This document shows positions 7,615 to 17,046 of a stretch of DNA of 58,513 bases, one piece after another. Positions within the stretch are counted from its first letter, which is position 1, and each line of letters begins with the position of its first letter. The translations under genes and the position numbers were made by a program. This DNA is from Acidobacteriota bacterium (GTDB taxonomy: Bacteria > Acidobacteriota > Blastocatellia > RBC074): assembly GCA_018268995.1 (NCBI GenBank), contig JAFDVL010000013.1, forward strand, positions 42,790 through 101,302, in the 5' to 3' direction. The notes beneath the pieces were generated by a model that did not search any database, was not told the origin of the DNA, and saw nothing but the letters and a program-made list of their open reading frames with translations.

Positions 7615-9338
7615 GGGATAATAATTGTATCGCCGCTGCCTTTAATCGGCAGTTTATCCCTTCGAGTAGCCCAGACACCAACGCCAATTCCGACGGCGGC
7701 GGCCCCCACAATCACCGCAGGCAAACCACCCTGCCAGGAGGCAAAGGGCGGCCTTTGCGCCGTGACATTGGCCGTTGTGGTCGTCGTGGCAGAGCTGCCA
7801 GGTATGGCTGCCGTCACAGTCGCGGTGCTGACGGATGCCGCAGCATTGTAGGTAACCACAGCGATCCCTTGTGCGTTCGTGCGCGCTTCGAGACTCGACA
7901 TCCCGAACACTGTGGCTCCCAGTGAGCCGGGGCCTTTGAGGGCAAAGAGCACGGGCACATTGGCGACCGCCTGGTTTCGTTCGTTAGTCACGCGCATTTG
8001 CAACTGTTTTGTTCCCCCTGGCGCAACGGCGAAGCTGCTATGCAAGGTGACAGGACGGATTTGGTAACGATGCTCGTCCAGCAAGGCCTTGCCCGTTCGC
8101 TCATTAAGAGCGAGAGGTGGGGCCAACAAAGGCCAGTTTCCAATCACCATTACTGAGCCTTGGTTCACCTCCACCGCACCATCTCCGTCACGCATTTCTA
8201 CGCGAAAGTTTGCGCCGCGTGAAGCAGCGATGACCGAATCACCCGCACGCACATATCCACTTGCCTGCGGATCAAATTTGACGTGCAGATTGCCGCTCAA
8301 TAATTGCGCTGCTAACACGCGGGTGGCCGCAGCCGCGCCCGCAGTAACGCCCACGGTTTCCGTCGTCAACTTCGCTCTGGCACCGCTGGGCAAGACGACT
8401 TGCCCGATGGCGCTGAAGGATAGATGAGCCCCGGAGCCTGGCGGGGCTTCCAGCACTTCACCACCCCATAGCATCTCTCTGCCGGAGGACAGATGCCCAT
8501 TAATCAGTACTCCGCGCAATGACTCTGCCGCCCCAATGTTATGTACCAGCAGCAGATTTCGTTGTTTCTGTTCCGCCGCAAAAAAGGTCGCTGTCGTATT
8601 CATCGTCAGCGAACTCATAAAGGTTGTGCGTCGCTTTTGTAAATCTGCGAGCGCCTGTTCACGACGAGATGCTTCCGCCAGGATGGTGTCTGGCACCTGC
8701 ACTGGATAATTCCCGATCAAATTTTCCAGCTTCTTCGCTGTCAGTGCCGCGGCTTCCTTCTTGAGAGATTTCGTGAGGACGGGCTTTTCCGCGTTCGGCT
8801 TGGTGCGAGTTGAATGGGTATTCGCGAGAATCGTACCTTTATTGGCTTGGATCGTAGTATGACTATTTTTCAAATCAACGTTGAAGTACGCGCCCTGCGA
8901 AGCCGTAAGCGATGTGTCTGCCGTATCCACCAGCGCGCTGGTTGCAGGCTGTAATTTGACCTGCATCGCACCGGCCAGCAACGAAGCCGAAAAGAATTGC
9001 TTTCCGACCGAGGCAAAGAGTTTTGCGTTTTGCATTTTGAGTTGAAGGCAGGCACCGGGGCTAATCGTGGCTTCGCCGAGCGCACCAAAGATTAGCCTGG
9101 ATTCAGCACTCACCTGCACGAACTCATCGCCCCACAACGTGAAGGTGCCCGCAGCCGCTCGACCATTGATTGTGATCAGACCAGAGGATTGAATGATCCC
9201 AATCGCGCCAGGGGCCATCGCACCATCAATCGTCTTAGTGACAGGTCGTGCAGCGGTGGGCGACAGACAGCCGGAAAAAATCATTGCCAGGCTCAATCCG
9301 TAGATGGCGAAGGGGGAAACGAAGCACAATTTTCGCAT
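7611..9338 (-). CDS. FecR-like domain lipoprotein with Ig-like module and C-terminal membrane segment
   Basis: A 575-residue exported protein. The N-terminus is a lipoprotein signal ending IFSGC. Two similar FecR-type beta regions follow, at about residues 45-175 and 265-395: each has a 'ngr...G...l..G..v......a.l.f...g...l..gt...l' pattern and a later SQGAYFNVDLKN or SRGANFRVEMRD strand. About residues 430-535 form a bacterial Ig (Big_1-like) domain (LQMRVTNERNQAVANVPVLF). A glycine-rich membrane segment (AVIVGAAAVGIGVGVWATRR) lies near the end. FecR domains usually sense or present signals in the envelope. It starts 18 bases after the large secreted protein gene, with ribosome site AGGAG, so it is probably the last gene of that operon. 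Confidence 0.7.
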   Translation of the reverse strand: MRKLCFVSPFAIYGLSLAMIFSGCLSPTAARPVTKTIDGAMAPGAIGIIQSSGLITINGRAAAGTFTLWGDEFVQVSAESRLIFGALGEATISPGACLQLKMQNAKLFASVGKQFFSASLLAGAMQVKLQPATSALVDTADTSLTASQGAYFNVDLKNSHTTIQANKGTILANTHSTRTKPNAEKPVLTKSLKKEAAALTAKKLENLIGNYPVQVPDTILAEASRREQALADLQKRRTTFMSSLTMNTTATFFAAEQKQRNLLLVHNIGAAESLRGVLINGHLSSGREMLWGGEVLEAPPGSGAHLSFSAIGQVVLPSGARAKLTTETVGVTAGAAAATRVLAAQLLSGNLHVKFDPQASGYVRAGDSVIAASRGANFRVEMRDGDGAVEVNQGSVMVIGNWPLLAPPLALNERTGKALLDEHRYQIRPVTLHSSFAVAPGGTKQLQMRVTNERNQAVANVPVLFALKGPGSLGATVFGMSSLEARTNAQGIAVVTYNAAASVSTATVTAAIPGSSATTTTTANVTAQRPPFASWQGGLPAVIVGAAAVGIGVGVWATRRDKLPIKGSGDTIIIP

Positions 9339-9356
9339 GGTCTTCTCCTGAAATGA

Positions 9357-12300
9357 TTATCTAACGTGAATGCGTACGGGATTTGCTGTTTTCCCATCAA
9401 TCGTCAGCAGTAGGTCGACTTCTCCACTGACTAACGCGCTACGTGGAATGCGCAGGTTGACCTGATCCAGACCGTAATACTGCCCTTGCGGCCCGGCATA
9501 CTGCACTTCAGCGTCCACGCCTGCGATGCGCGCCGAAACCCGATTCATCGCGCTGTAATGACGAATCCCCGTGCCAAATAAGACGAGAAAGACTTGTTCC
9601 TCCGCAGGGCCGATGTTAATGGGAGCAGGCATGAATTTCTTTTGTACCGCATCATACTGCGCGACCGGTTCCGTGCTTTGTGAATTGTCGCGTTTGACGC
9701 GCACGGCATAAGCAGCAGGCGCACCTTTGCCATCCGCATTCGCGGTAAACAATGCGGGGGCCATCGCCGCCACTTGCATCGTACCTTCCGACACGACTTC
9801 CCCTTTGTTCACAATCACTACTCTCGTCTTGCCGGGTACTGTGCCTTCCGGGATGAGATAATTGATCTGCGTCGGTGAAACGAAGAACAGCGAAGCCAAC
9901 CGCTCAACCTGATTGGCATCGGTCACATAGACCCGGACATTGCCTAATTCGTTTGGTAAAGGTGAGGTTTGCGCCGTAACCGTTTGGGAGCCGAAGTTTT
10001 CACTGAAAACAGAAACGATGCCATCAGATGCAACGGCTTCGGCACTATAGCTTGCCGCTGAAACACTCGTTGCATTCAGAATCCGACCTTGCCCAGTACC
10101 AATCGGGCCGGAAGCCGCTACTGCATAATCCTCCCGATCATAGAAAAAGACCTGCACTTGATACGCATTGAGGCCGCTATCATTGGCGGTAAATTTCTTG
10201 AGGAGGGTGAAGCTTTGTCCCTTCAGCAGTCCGGCCTGACGTAAATCCAGATCGAAGTTCGGTGCCTGTCCAATCCGATTGCCCGCCTGGTCATAAAACT
10301 GATAGGCCAGCAGATAAATATCCGAATTGGCATCATAGCCCGAAGCCTCCACCGTGAATTCATTACTGCCAGTCTTATTGAATACGACGAGCGGAGCCAG
10401 GCGTGGCACCAGCGGATTGATCAGCCGCGCGTTGGATTCCACACGCCCCGTCAAAGTAGCTGTTTTGAGGGTAGTAGCCCCCTGGAGGATACTAAACGTC
10501 GAGGTAATCACATCGGGAATCACCTGACTCGCCGCTAAATTCGACGTTTTCCCTGCCGGAGCCGGAATCTTCGGATCGAAATCAAGACGGAACGTCCACG
10601 TCTTGCCACCCGGAATAGAAATCGTCGCGCCGCTGCGAATTTCCGTATTCGCGCCATCCGTAGTATTGAAGAGCATAAACGTGCCGCTGTCGTCGGTGTT
10701 CGTGATCTTGCCGCTCGTCACATCTTCACCTGTGCGCCGAATCGCAAAATTCAGACTCAGCGTCTCGCAGCCCGTATTTTCTACCATAAACGTACGCGCA
10801 GTCCGATTCGGAATCGGCGCACGCGCAGGCGTAGCGGTGCCAAAATCCAGGGCGGAAGCCAACGTGACTTTGGCCTGGGGCGGGCAGATGATTGGCAAGG
10901 GTGTCGGGCTGGAAACGACTCCATCTGACATCACAGAAATTTGGAGAGTTTTTACCGCGTCCAGCTCGCTGGCATTGATCGTCGTCGTGATTTGATTCGG
11001 ATTCACTATGACCGAAGAACGTGCGACGCCATTCACAAACACTTTAGCGCCGGAGCAGAAGCCGTTACCGTTGATAGTGAGCGTAAAAGTGCTGCCCCCA
11101 ACAACCGCAGACGGCGGGTTGAGTGATGTGATCGTTGGCTTGATGCTGAAGGACAGTGCGCCCGAAGTGCCGCCGCCTGGCGTCGGATTCACTACGGTCA
11201 CGCGAATGATCCCCGCGCAGAAAATATCGGCTGCGGTATAAGTCACCTTTAAGCGCGTCCGCGAGATAAAGGTCGTTGGCATCGCTCTGTCCTTCCAATA
11301 CACGACCGAACTGTTGACGAACTTATCCCCAGTGACTTCAAACATCCCTCCAGCGCCACCCGCATCAATCATCGAAATGCCCAACCCCGTTAACGACGGC
11401 ACCGGATTGTCGATGCGGAATTTGAGCGTATTGGAAGTGCCGCCGCCAGGAGAGGGATTAAGAATTGTATTGAAAACCGTGATGTCTGCTGTCCCCGCCG
11501 TCCCAATCAGAGAGGCTGGAACGGTTGCGGTCAGCAACGTTGAGCTTTGAAACGTCGTATTCAAGTCTGCTCCGTTCCAACGCACAACAGAGCCATTCAC
11601 AAAGTTCATTCCAATCACACCCAGCGTAAAAGGCATCGGATCTCCGGCAAACGCGAAATCAGGGTTCAGCGCCGTAATCTTGGGCACGGGGTACGCTATG
11701 ATGACCTGCTTGCCGGTGAAAATTCGTTGCTCTAACAAATTGCCCATTTCATCGGAAATTTCCAACGCGACTGGCGAACTGGCAAATCCAATGGGTGTCG
11801 GTTTCCCATAATCCGCAGTACCAAAGTTGAAGGTGACGCGCAAGATTTGGTTGATGCCCGCCGCAAACTTTTGCCCCGGAGGCAGCGCAAAGCCTACGCC
11901 TAATCGCCCGCTCCCCACTTCATTCGGGTTAAGAAGCAACAACGCCGCAGCCGCATCCGTCCCCAACACAGCCACCGGATTGCTGAGCAAATTGGCATCA
12001 AACGCCAGTGTAAAACCAAGCGCGTTTTCATTGCCCTGTGCTTCCAATTCAATCGGAATCGTGACAGTGGTAGAGGTAAAAGTCGCTGTCCCGACTCGCA
12101 CCTCACGCGCCGCCTCCGGCTGGGACAAAGCAGGCTTAGCAGCAGCCACCGCAGCCGTCGGGCCACCCGCCGCAGTCAGCGGATCAAGCCCCGATGCATA
12201 GCGCATTGCCTGCACCAAATCCGCGATCCCAATGCGACCATCCCCTAGCGTTGCGCGCGGCGCACAGTCAGCGCGCTGAAGCTCGCTCCCCTCATTTACC

Positions 12301-12530
12301 TTATCAACATTGGTGGCGAAGCGTCCGATCTGCGCATAATCGCTTGGATTGATCGCGCCATTTTTCCCGGTCGGGCGTGGCGTTACATCGCCTTCATAAC
12401 CGGATTGCGCGGAAACGGTTGGAGTGGGGGAAATAAATGCAAGACTGCACAAAATTGTAAGGAGGCAAAGAGTCATCCAACGCATAATTCTTGGAGGATG
12501 GATTCTCGTCGCCAGGCTCGGTCTGTTCAT
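9357..12530 (-). CDS. Large secreted IPT/TIG protein with dockerin-like and TIGR03437-like domains
   Basis: A 1057-residue exported protein (signal peptide LCLLTILCSLAFISPTPTVS). Residues 45-120 hold two calcium-loop dockerin-like repeats (NGAINPSDYAQIGRFA, DGRIGIADLVQAMRYASG). Residues 140-270 are cohesin-like (VTIPIELEAQGNENALGFTL). Three IPT/TIG immunoglobulin-like domains follow to about residue 550 (FVNGSVVRWNGADL and similar), then a choice-of-anchor-type domain (LDFGTATPARAPIPNRTART). The last 240 residues are the Solibacter-type C-terminal domain (VSAASYSAEAVASDGIVSVF, LFFVSPTQINYLIPEG, LVLFGTGIRHYS). ATG 12530 has ribosome site GAGGA. Likely cell-surface or exported; substrate unknown. 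Confidence 0.75.
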   Translation of the reverse strand: MNRPSLATRIHPPRIMRWMTLCLLTILCSLAFISPTPTVSAQSGYEGDVTPRPTGKNGAINPSDYAQIGRFATNVDKVNEGSELQRADCAPRATLGDGRIGIADLVQAMRYASGLDPLTAAGGPTAAVAAAKPALSQPEAAREVRVGTATFTSTTVTIPIELEAQGNENALGFTLAFDANLLSNPVAVLGTDAAAALLLLNPNEVGSGRLGVGFALPPGQKFAAGINQILRVTFNFGTADYGKPTPIGFASSPVALEISDEMGNLLEQRIFTGKQVIIAYPVPKITALNPDFAFAGDPMPFTLGVIGMNFVNGSVVRWNGADLNTTFQSSTLLTATVPASLIGTAGTADITVFNTILNPSPGGGTSNTLKFRIDNPVPSLTGLGISMIDAGGAGGMFEVTGDKFVNSSVVYWKDRAMPTTFISRTRLKVTYTAADIFCAGIIRVTVVNPTPGGGTSGALSFSIKPTITSLNPPSAVVGGSTFTLTINGNGFCSGAKVFVNGVARSSVIVNPNQITTTINASELDAVKTLQISVMSDGVVSSPTPLPIICPPQAKVTLASALDFGTATPARAPIPNRTARTFMVENTGCETLSLNFAIRRTGEDVTSGKITNTDDSGTFMLFNTTDGANTEIRSGATISIPGGKTWTFRLDFDPKIPAPAGKTSNLAASQVIPDVITSTFSILQGATTLKTATLTGRVESNARLINPLVPRLAPLVVFNKTGSNEFTVEASGYDANSDIYLLAYQFYDQAGNRIGQAPNFDLDLRQAGLLKGQSFTLLKKFTANDSGLNAYQVQVFFYDREDYAVAASGPIGTGQGRILNATSVSAASYSAEAVASDGIVSVFSENFGSQTVTAQTSPLPNELGNVRVYVTDANQVERLASLFFVSPTQINYLIPEGTVPGKTRVVIVNKGEVVSEGTMQVAAMAPALFTANADGKGAPAAYAVRVKRDNSQSTEPVAQYDAVQKKFMPAPINIGPAEEQVFLVLFGTGIRHYSAMNRVSARIAGVDAEVQYAGPQGQYYGLDQVNLRIPRSALVSGEVDLLLTIDGKTANPVRIHVR

Positions 12531-12832
12531 AGGTGTTCCTCATTCGGATGTGAGTAACCGCGCAGCCCAAAGGGATCGGCGCACGGATAGTGTTGTCGGA
12601 GCGTCTCTGGTTCAGTTACGACGCGAACATTCGTGTGCTACTGAGGGAACACGATCTTGGTGGAAGCGTCTGTGAAGGGGTCGTCGTTGCCTGCGCTGCG
12701 TCTCAGGCAACCGCAGGCCGTTCGCTTTGTAAGTAGTTTCCGCCGACTCACGGAATACCAGTTACAATGTCGTTGTGGGCTACTTGGGCGGCTTTGCTGA
12801 GCCATTCGCTGTTAGCCCATCAGCCTGTCCTC
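12531..12832 (-). other. Intergenic region with potential structured leader RNA
   Basis: This 300-base gap has no gene. Read on the minus strand it contains several helices: GGGCTA (12813-12818) with TAGCCC (12777-12782); an inner GGCT/AGCC hairpin; AAGTAG (12780-12785) with CTACTT (12731-12736); TTCCG/CGGAA; and a strong GTTGCCTG/CAGGCAAC hairpin further down. The first and third helices share bases, so they exclude each other, as in a regulatory switch. It matches no riboswitch class I can name. It lies directly upstream of the 1057-residue protein gene. Confidence 0.25.
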
Positions 12833-15800
12833 TCACTTGAGATAGATGTTGACGGAATTCGCCGCTTTGCCCTCCACACTCACTGCAACTGGAACCTCAC
12901 CACGCCCCAGCAAACTCTTTGGCAACCGCACATTGATTTGATCCAGACCAAAGAACTGGCCCTGTTTGTCGGCGTAATCAATGACCGCTTCGACACCGCC
13001 AATGATGACTTTGACGTTAGCGAGATCAGAACGATGGCGAATGCCCGTGCCATACAGCGTCAAGACAACGGCATCTGTACTCAGATCAATCGGCACGGGC
13101 ACAAATTTGTTTTGCCCCCCATCGAAGCGCGCCACGCGATCCAAGGCTTGCGATTGATCGCTCTTGACATACACAACATCCGCCGCCGCCCAGCCTGTGC
13201 CCGAAGAGTCAGATGAAAAGATGCCCGGCGCGACTTTGCCAATATTGAGCAATCCCAATGTCTCTTCGCCTACACCATTCGTGATCGTCACCGTAGCGAT
13301 GCCTTCCGCTGTGCCCGTTGGGATCTGATAGTTGAGTTGATTCGGCGAGACAAAGAATAACGGCGCAATTCGTTCACCCCCTTGACCGTCCTTGATCTTG
13401 ACCGTAGTGCCGCCGAGCGTGTTGGGTAACGGCAAACTGACTGCCTGAGCCTTCATCGTCGCCAGCTTGGTTCCAAATGCCGAGGCAATCGAATCCGCCG
13501 CGAGGTCTGCGCCTACATAACTCGCCGCTGAAACATTCGCCGCCGCTCTGCCGCTAATCGTAATCGTGCTACCCGTGTAGTTGACCTGTCCAACCGGAGA
13601 CCCGAACGCATCTACGATTTCGCGTGCAAACACTTGATCGCCGAAGCTAACCGTCGCTTGCGCCGCCCCATCGCCGCCAGTTGGAATAAAGCGTAGCGTC
13701 AGCAAGACGCGATTTCCTGCCACAAGTTGCTGCCCCGGAGATAAGATTACGGCGAACCCCAGCCGCCCACCTGCTGCTTGCGAAACGCTGACTTGCAATG
13801 AAGCGCCATTCGCCCTGTCACCAACTTTCGCATCCACAAAGCTCAACACCTTGGGATCGAAGTTCAAACTAAACGCAATCGCATTCTCATTGCCTTGTGC
13901 ATCGAATTCGATTTGCAAGGTTCCGACTTGGCTGCGTTGGAAACTCGCATCTCTTGCACGAACTGTTCGTGCTTGGGCATCTACGCCAGCGAATGACGGA
14001 GACATCAGCGATAGTGGAGAGTTCAATAATGCATTCATCCCGCCCGCCGGAATGACTGAATCAAGCCCTACCGCATACCGACCCGCTTGCACCCAGTCAC
14101 CAATCGTAAGGCGGCCATCACCTTTGGTTTCTTTCGGGTAGCAATCCACGCGTTGCAATTCGCTGCCGGGGTTTATCTTATCCAGTCCCACATAAAACCG
14201 CCCAAGCTGCACCCAATCGGCCATTGTCACTTTGCCATCCCCATTTCCGCTCGGGCGCGGGGAAACATCTCCTTCATAAGTAGGTAAAATGGTGAAAGTC
14301 ACTGCGGTGGAAGTCGCTCCACCTGGAGGGGGATTGAAAACTGTAATCAACGCTGTGCCTGGATTCGCGATGTCTGCTGCCGCAATGTCTGCTTCAAGTT
14401 TGTTCTTGCTGATGAACCGAGTTGTTCGTCCTGCGCCATTCCACTGAACGGTAGATTTATTCGTGAAATTATCTCCGTTGACCATGATCGTAAATCCAAG
14501 ATCACCAGCCAATGCGGAGGAGCGGGAAAGACTGGTTATGATCGGCGATGGAGGTTGGCTCACCACAAACGATAAAGCATTTGATGGGACTCCGCCTGAC
14601 GCTGGATTTACCACTGTGATCTGATAAGTGCCTGCGGCTACGATGTCAGATGCCGGGATACTTGCGTTCACCAGCATACTGTTGACGAATGTAGTCTGCC
14701 GATCCTGCCCATTCCATCGGACTACTGCACCAGAAATAAAGTTAGTTCCAACCACTCCCAAAGTAAAAGCAAGGTCACCAGCAAATGCAGTCGAGGGAGT
14801 CAGCGCAGTAACAACGGGAGGCGAGTTATTAACTGTTAACTTCGCGGCGTTGGACGTAGCTGTGCCGCAAGTTCCTATCACAAGCACATCGTAATCTCCC
14901 GCATCACCGAGAGCGACAGAAGCGATTGAGTAAGAACTGCCCGTTGCGCCACTGATCGGTGAACCATTCTTGCGCCACTGGTAAGTCAGATTAGCCCCTT
15001 GAGTCGTCACCGAGAATGACACGCTCTGACCAACAACCTTGGTTTGCGCCGTTAGTTGTGCAGTAATTGTCGTGGAAGGGGTGACTGTGAGGCTCACAGG
15101 ATTTGAAGTCACATTTCCGCAGGCACTCGTGATAACAACCTCATAGTTTGCAGCGTCAGCAAGTGTTACCGAGGCAATGGTGAATGAATTACTCGTTGCA
15201 CCATTGATCGGTGCGCCATTTTTACGCCACTGATAAGTGAGATTTGTGCCGGTAGCTATTACCGAAAAGGTTGCCGTATTATTTGCGCAAACCGTTTGGT
15301 TTACCGGCTGTGCTGTAATTGCCACAGATGAGTTAACTGTGAGTGTTGCCGCATTGGAGGTGATATTTCCGCATGCACCAGTTATGACTACATCATAATT
15401 CCCAGCGTCACCTGCAATGGCTGAATTGATTGTGTAACTATTACTATTCGCTCCAGGAATTGGCGAACCGTTTTTGCGCCATTGATAGGTGAGATTCGTC
15501 CCCGTAGCTGTCACGGAAAAGGTCACTGAGCCATTCACGCAAACCGTTTGATTTGTGGGGTGAGCATTGATTATAGTTGTCGCATTCACCGTCAGCGTCG
15601 CCGCACTAGAAGTAATTGAGTTTCCCCCGCTTGTGACTGCAACAGCGTAACTGCCTGCATCGTTCGTCGTTGCGGAAGGAATTGTGTAACTAGAGTTTGT
15701 CGCCCCTGGAATTGCTGAACCGTTCTTGCGCCACTGGTAGCCGAGATTTGGCCCCTTAGCAGTGACTGAAAACGTGACTGACTGTCCCGCACAAACAGTT

Positions 15801-17032
15801 TGGCTAGAGGGATAGGTAACAATCTCAAAAGCATCGCTGACGGTGAGTGTTGCAGGATTACTTGTCACAGTGCCACAACTGTTAGTGAACACTGCACCAT
15901 AGCGTTTGCCGTTATCGCTCGGAGCCAACGATGATACTGTCAATACAGTATTTGTTGCTCCGGGGATGTTTGTGAAGTTCGCGCCACCATCCGCACTAAC
16001 TTGCCATTGGACAGACGGCGCAGGCGTTCCGTTGGCAGCCGCCGTGAATGTCGCACTGCCCCCAACTGTAGAGGATTGATTCGCCGGATGCGACGTTACA
16101 GTCGGCGCAGTGTTTACGGTCAGCGTTGCAGTCGCTGATGTCTGGGTACCACAGACCCCAGTTACTACGACATCATAGATGCCAGCATCAGCCGTGGTCA
16201 CGTTATTGAGCGCCAGCATTGGCCCCGTCGCCCCTGGAATTGCTGAACCGTTCTTGCGCCACTGGAAGCCCAGCATCGTTCCCGTAGCCGCCACGCTAAA
16301 TGTCGCGGAAGCTCCCGCACAAACGGTTTGATTGGCTGGTGGCGTAGTAATCGCCGTCAATGGATTGACCGTCAGCGTCGCTGCATTCGACGTGATTGAT
16401 TTTCCTCCACTGCTGACGACAACATCATAACTACCCACGTCATTCGCGGTTGCCGAGGGAATCGTATAACTATTGCCGGTTGCGCTTGGAATCGTCGCCC
16501 CGTTCTTGCGCCACTGATAAGTGGGATTCGTCCCCATTGCCACGACCGAAAACATTACCTGCGCACCTGCACAAACCGTCTGATTTACGGGATGCGCAGT
16601 GATCGCTAAGGTCGGGCCGGAGACCACCGTTAAATTCATTGGAGATAGGCTACCGGAAGCACCAACTGTCATTTGACCATTAGCGGGGTCAGTTACGCTC
16701 AACGGAGTGCCTTTGAAGAAAACCTGTATAACTGCTGGTTTAGTTGGTTCCGCACCACCTGGCTGAATCGTTGCTTCAAAGATGGGAATATCAATGATGT
16801 AGACGTTATTGTCTGTCAGGGTACTGGTTTGAGCTGTATTCGGAATGTAATCCGTGCCATCAGGCTTTCGCACTACAATCGTATAGTCGTTCCCCGCAAC
16901 AGCCTGTGTGAGTTGAGTTCCATCAACTGTGATCGTGCCGCCGATTCTTGCGGGTTGCGGGGGAGTCTGCGCAACAGTCCAGACAGGCAAACCCAGTAAG
17001 AATGCAGCCATCAGAAGATAATTTGCTTTCAT
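12833..17032 (-). CDS. Large secreted Ig-repeat/IPT protein with dockerin-like and TIGR03437-like domains
   Basis: About 1400 residues, exported (signal LLMAAFLLGLPVWTVAQ). After a beta-rich domain come seven tandem Ig-like domains of about 80 residues, most with the signature NQTVCAG...FSV...YQWRKNG...AGxYDVVV. Two IPT/TIG domains (AFAGDLAFTLGVVGTNF) follow, then a dockerin-like pair (GDGKVTMADWVQLGRF, GDGRLTIGDWVQAGRYAVG), a cohesin-like domain (LQIEFDAQGNENAIAFSL) and the Solibacter-type C-terminal domain (ANVSAASYVGADLAADSIAS). I chose ATG 17032 because GAGAGG lies ten bases upstream; a TTG at 17050 is possible. The upstream gene's stop is 15 bases before, so they are probably co-transcribed. 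Paralogous in its last third to the next gene. Confidence 0.75.
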   Translation of the reverse strand: MKANYLLMAAFLLGLPVWTVAQTPPQPARIGGTITVDGTQLTQAVAGNDYTIVVRKPDGTDYIPNTAQTSTLTDNNVYIIDIPIFEATIQPGGAEPTKPAVIQVFFKGTPLSVTDPANGQMTVGASGSLSPMNLTVVSGPTLAITAHPVNQTVCAGAQVMFSVVAMGTNPTYQWRKNGATIPSATGNSYTIPSATANDVGSYDVVVSSGGKSITSNAATLTVNPLTAITTPPANQTVCAGASATFSVAATGTMLGFQWRKNGSAIPGATGPMLALNNVTTADAGIYDVVVTGVCGTQTSATATLTVNTAPTVTSHPANQSSTVGGSATFTAAANGTPAPSVQWQVSADGGANFTNIPGATNTVLTVSSLAPSDNGKRYGAVFTNSCGTVTSNPATLTVSDAFEIVTYPSSQTVCAGQSVTFSVTAKGPNLGYQWRKNGSAIPGATNSSYTIPSATTNDAGSYAVAVTSGGNSITSSAATLTVNATTIINAHPTNQTVCVNGSVTFSVTATGTNLTYQWRKNGSPIPGANSNSYTINSAIAGDAGNYDVVITGACGNITSNAATLTVNSSVAITAQPVNQTVCANNTATFSVIATGTNLTYQWRKNGAPINGATSNSFTIASVTLADAANYEVVITSACGNVTSNPVSLTVTPSTTITAQLTAQTKVVGQSVSFSVTTQGANLTYQWRKNGSPISGATGSSYSIASVALGDAGDYDVLVIGTCGTATSNAAKLTVNNSPPVVTALTPSTAFAGDLAFTLGVVGTNFISGAVVRWNGQDRQTTFVNSMLVNASIPASDIVAAGTYQITVVNPASGGVPSNALSFVVSQPPSPIITSLSRSSALAGDLGFTIMVNGDNFTNKSTVQWNGAGRTTRFISKNKLEADIAAADIANPGTALITVFNPPPGGATSTAVTFTILPTYEGDVSPRPSGNGDGKVTMADWVQLGRFYVGLDKINPGSELQRVDCYPKETKGDGRLTIGDWVQAGRYAVGLDSVIPAGGMNALLNSPLSLMSPSFAGVDAQARTVRARDASFQRSQVGTLQIEFDAQGNENAIAFSLNFDPKVLSFVDAKVGDRANGASLQVSVSQAAGGRLGFAVILSPGQQLVAGNRVLLTLRFIPTGGDGAAQATVSFGDQVFAREIVDAFGSPVGQVNYTGSTITISGRAAANVSAASYVGADLAADSIASAFGTKLATMKAQAVSLPLPNTLGGTTVKIKDGQGGERIAPLFFVSPNQLNYQIPTGTAEGIATVTITNGVGEETLGLLNIGKVAPGIFSSDSSGTGWAAADVVYVKSDQSQALDRVARFDGGQNKFVPVPIDLSTDAVVLTLYGTGIRHRSDLANVKVIIGGVEAVIDYADKQGQFFGLDQINVRLPKSLLGRGEVPVAVSVEGKAANSVNIYLK

Positions 17033-17046
17033 CGCTCGAATGCCTC

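Noticed and set aside
12680..12832. A cyclic-di-GMP (GEMM) riboswitch in the gap between the two large secreted genes
   Set aside because: GGGCTAACAG and AGCAAAGCCGCCC recall the GEMM core, but the tetraloop/receptor parts and the GGTTACCGA-like 3' strand are missing.
12767..13216. 149-residue plus-strand frame
   Set aside because: It is antisense to the conserved TIGR03437-like end of the 12833-17032 gene and has no motif.
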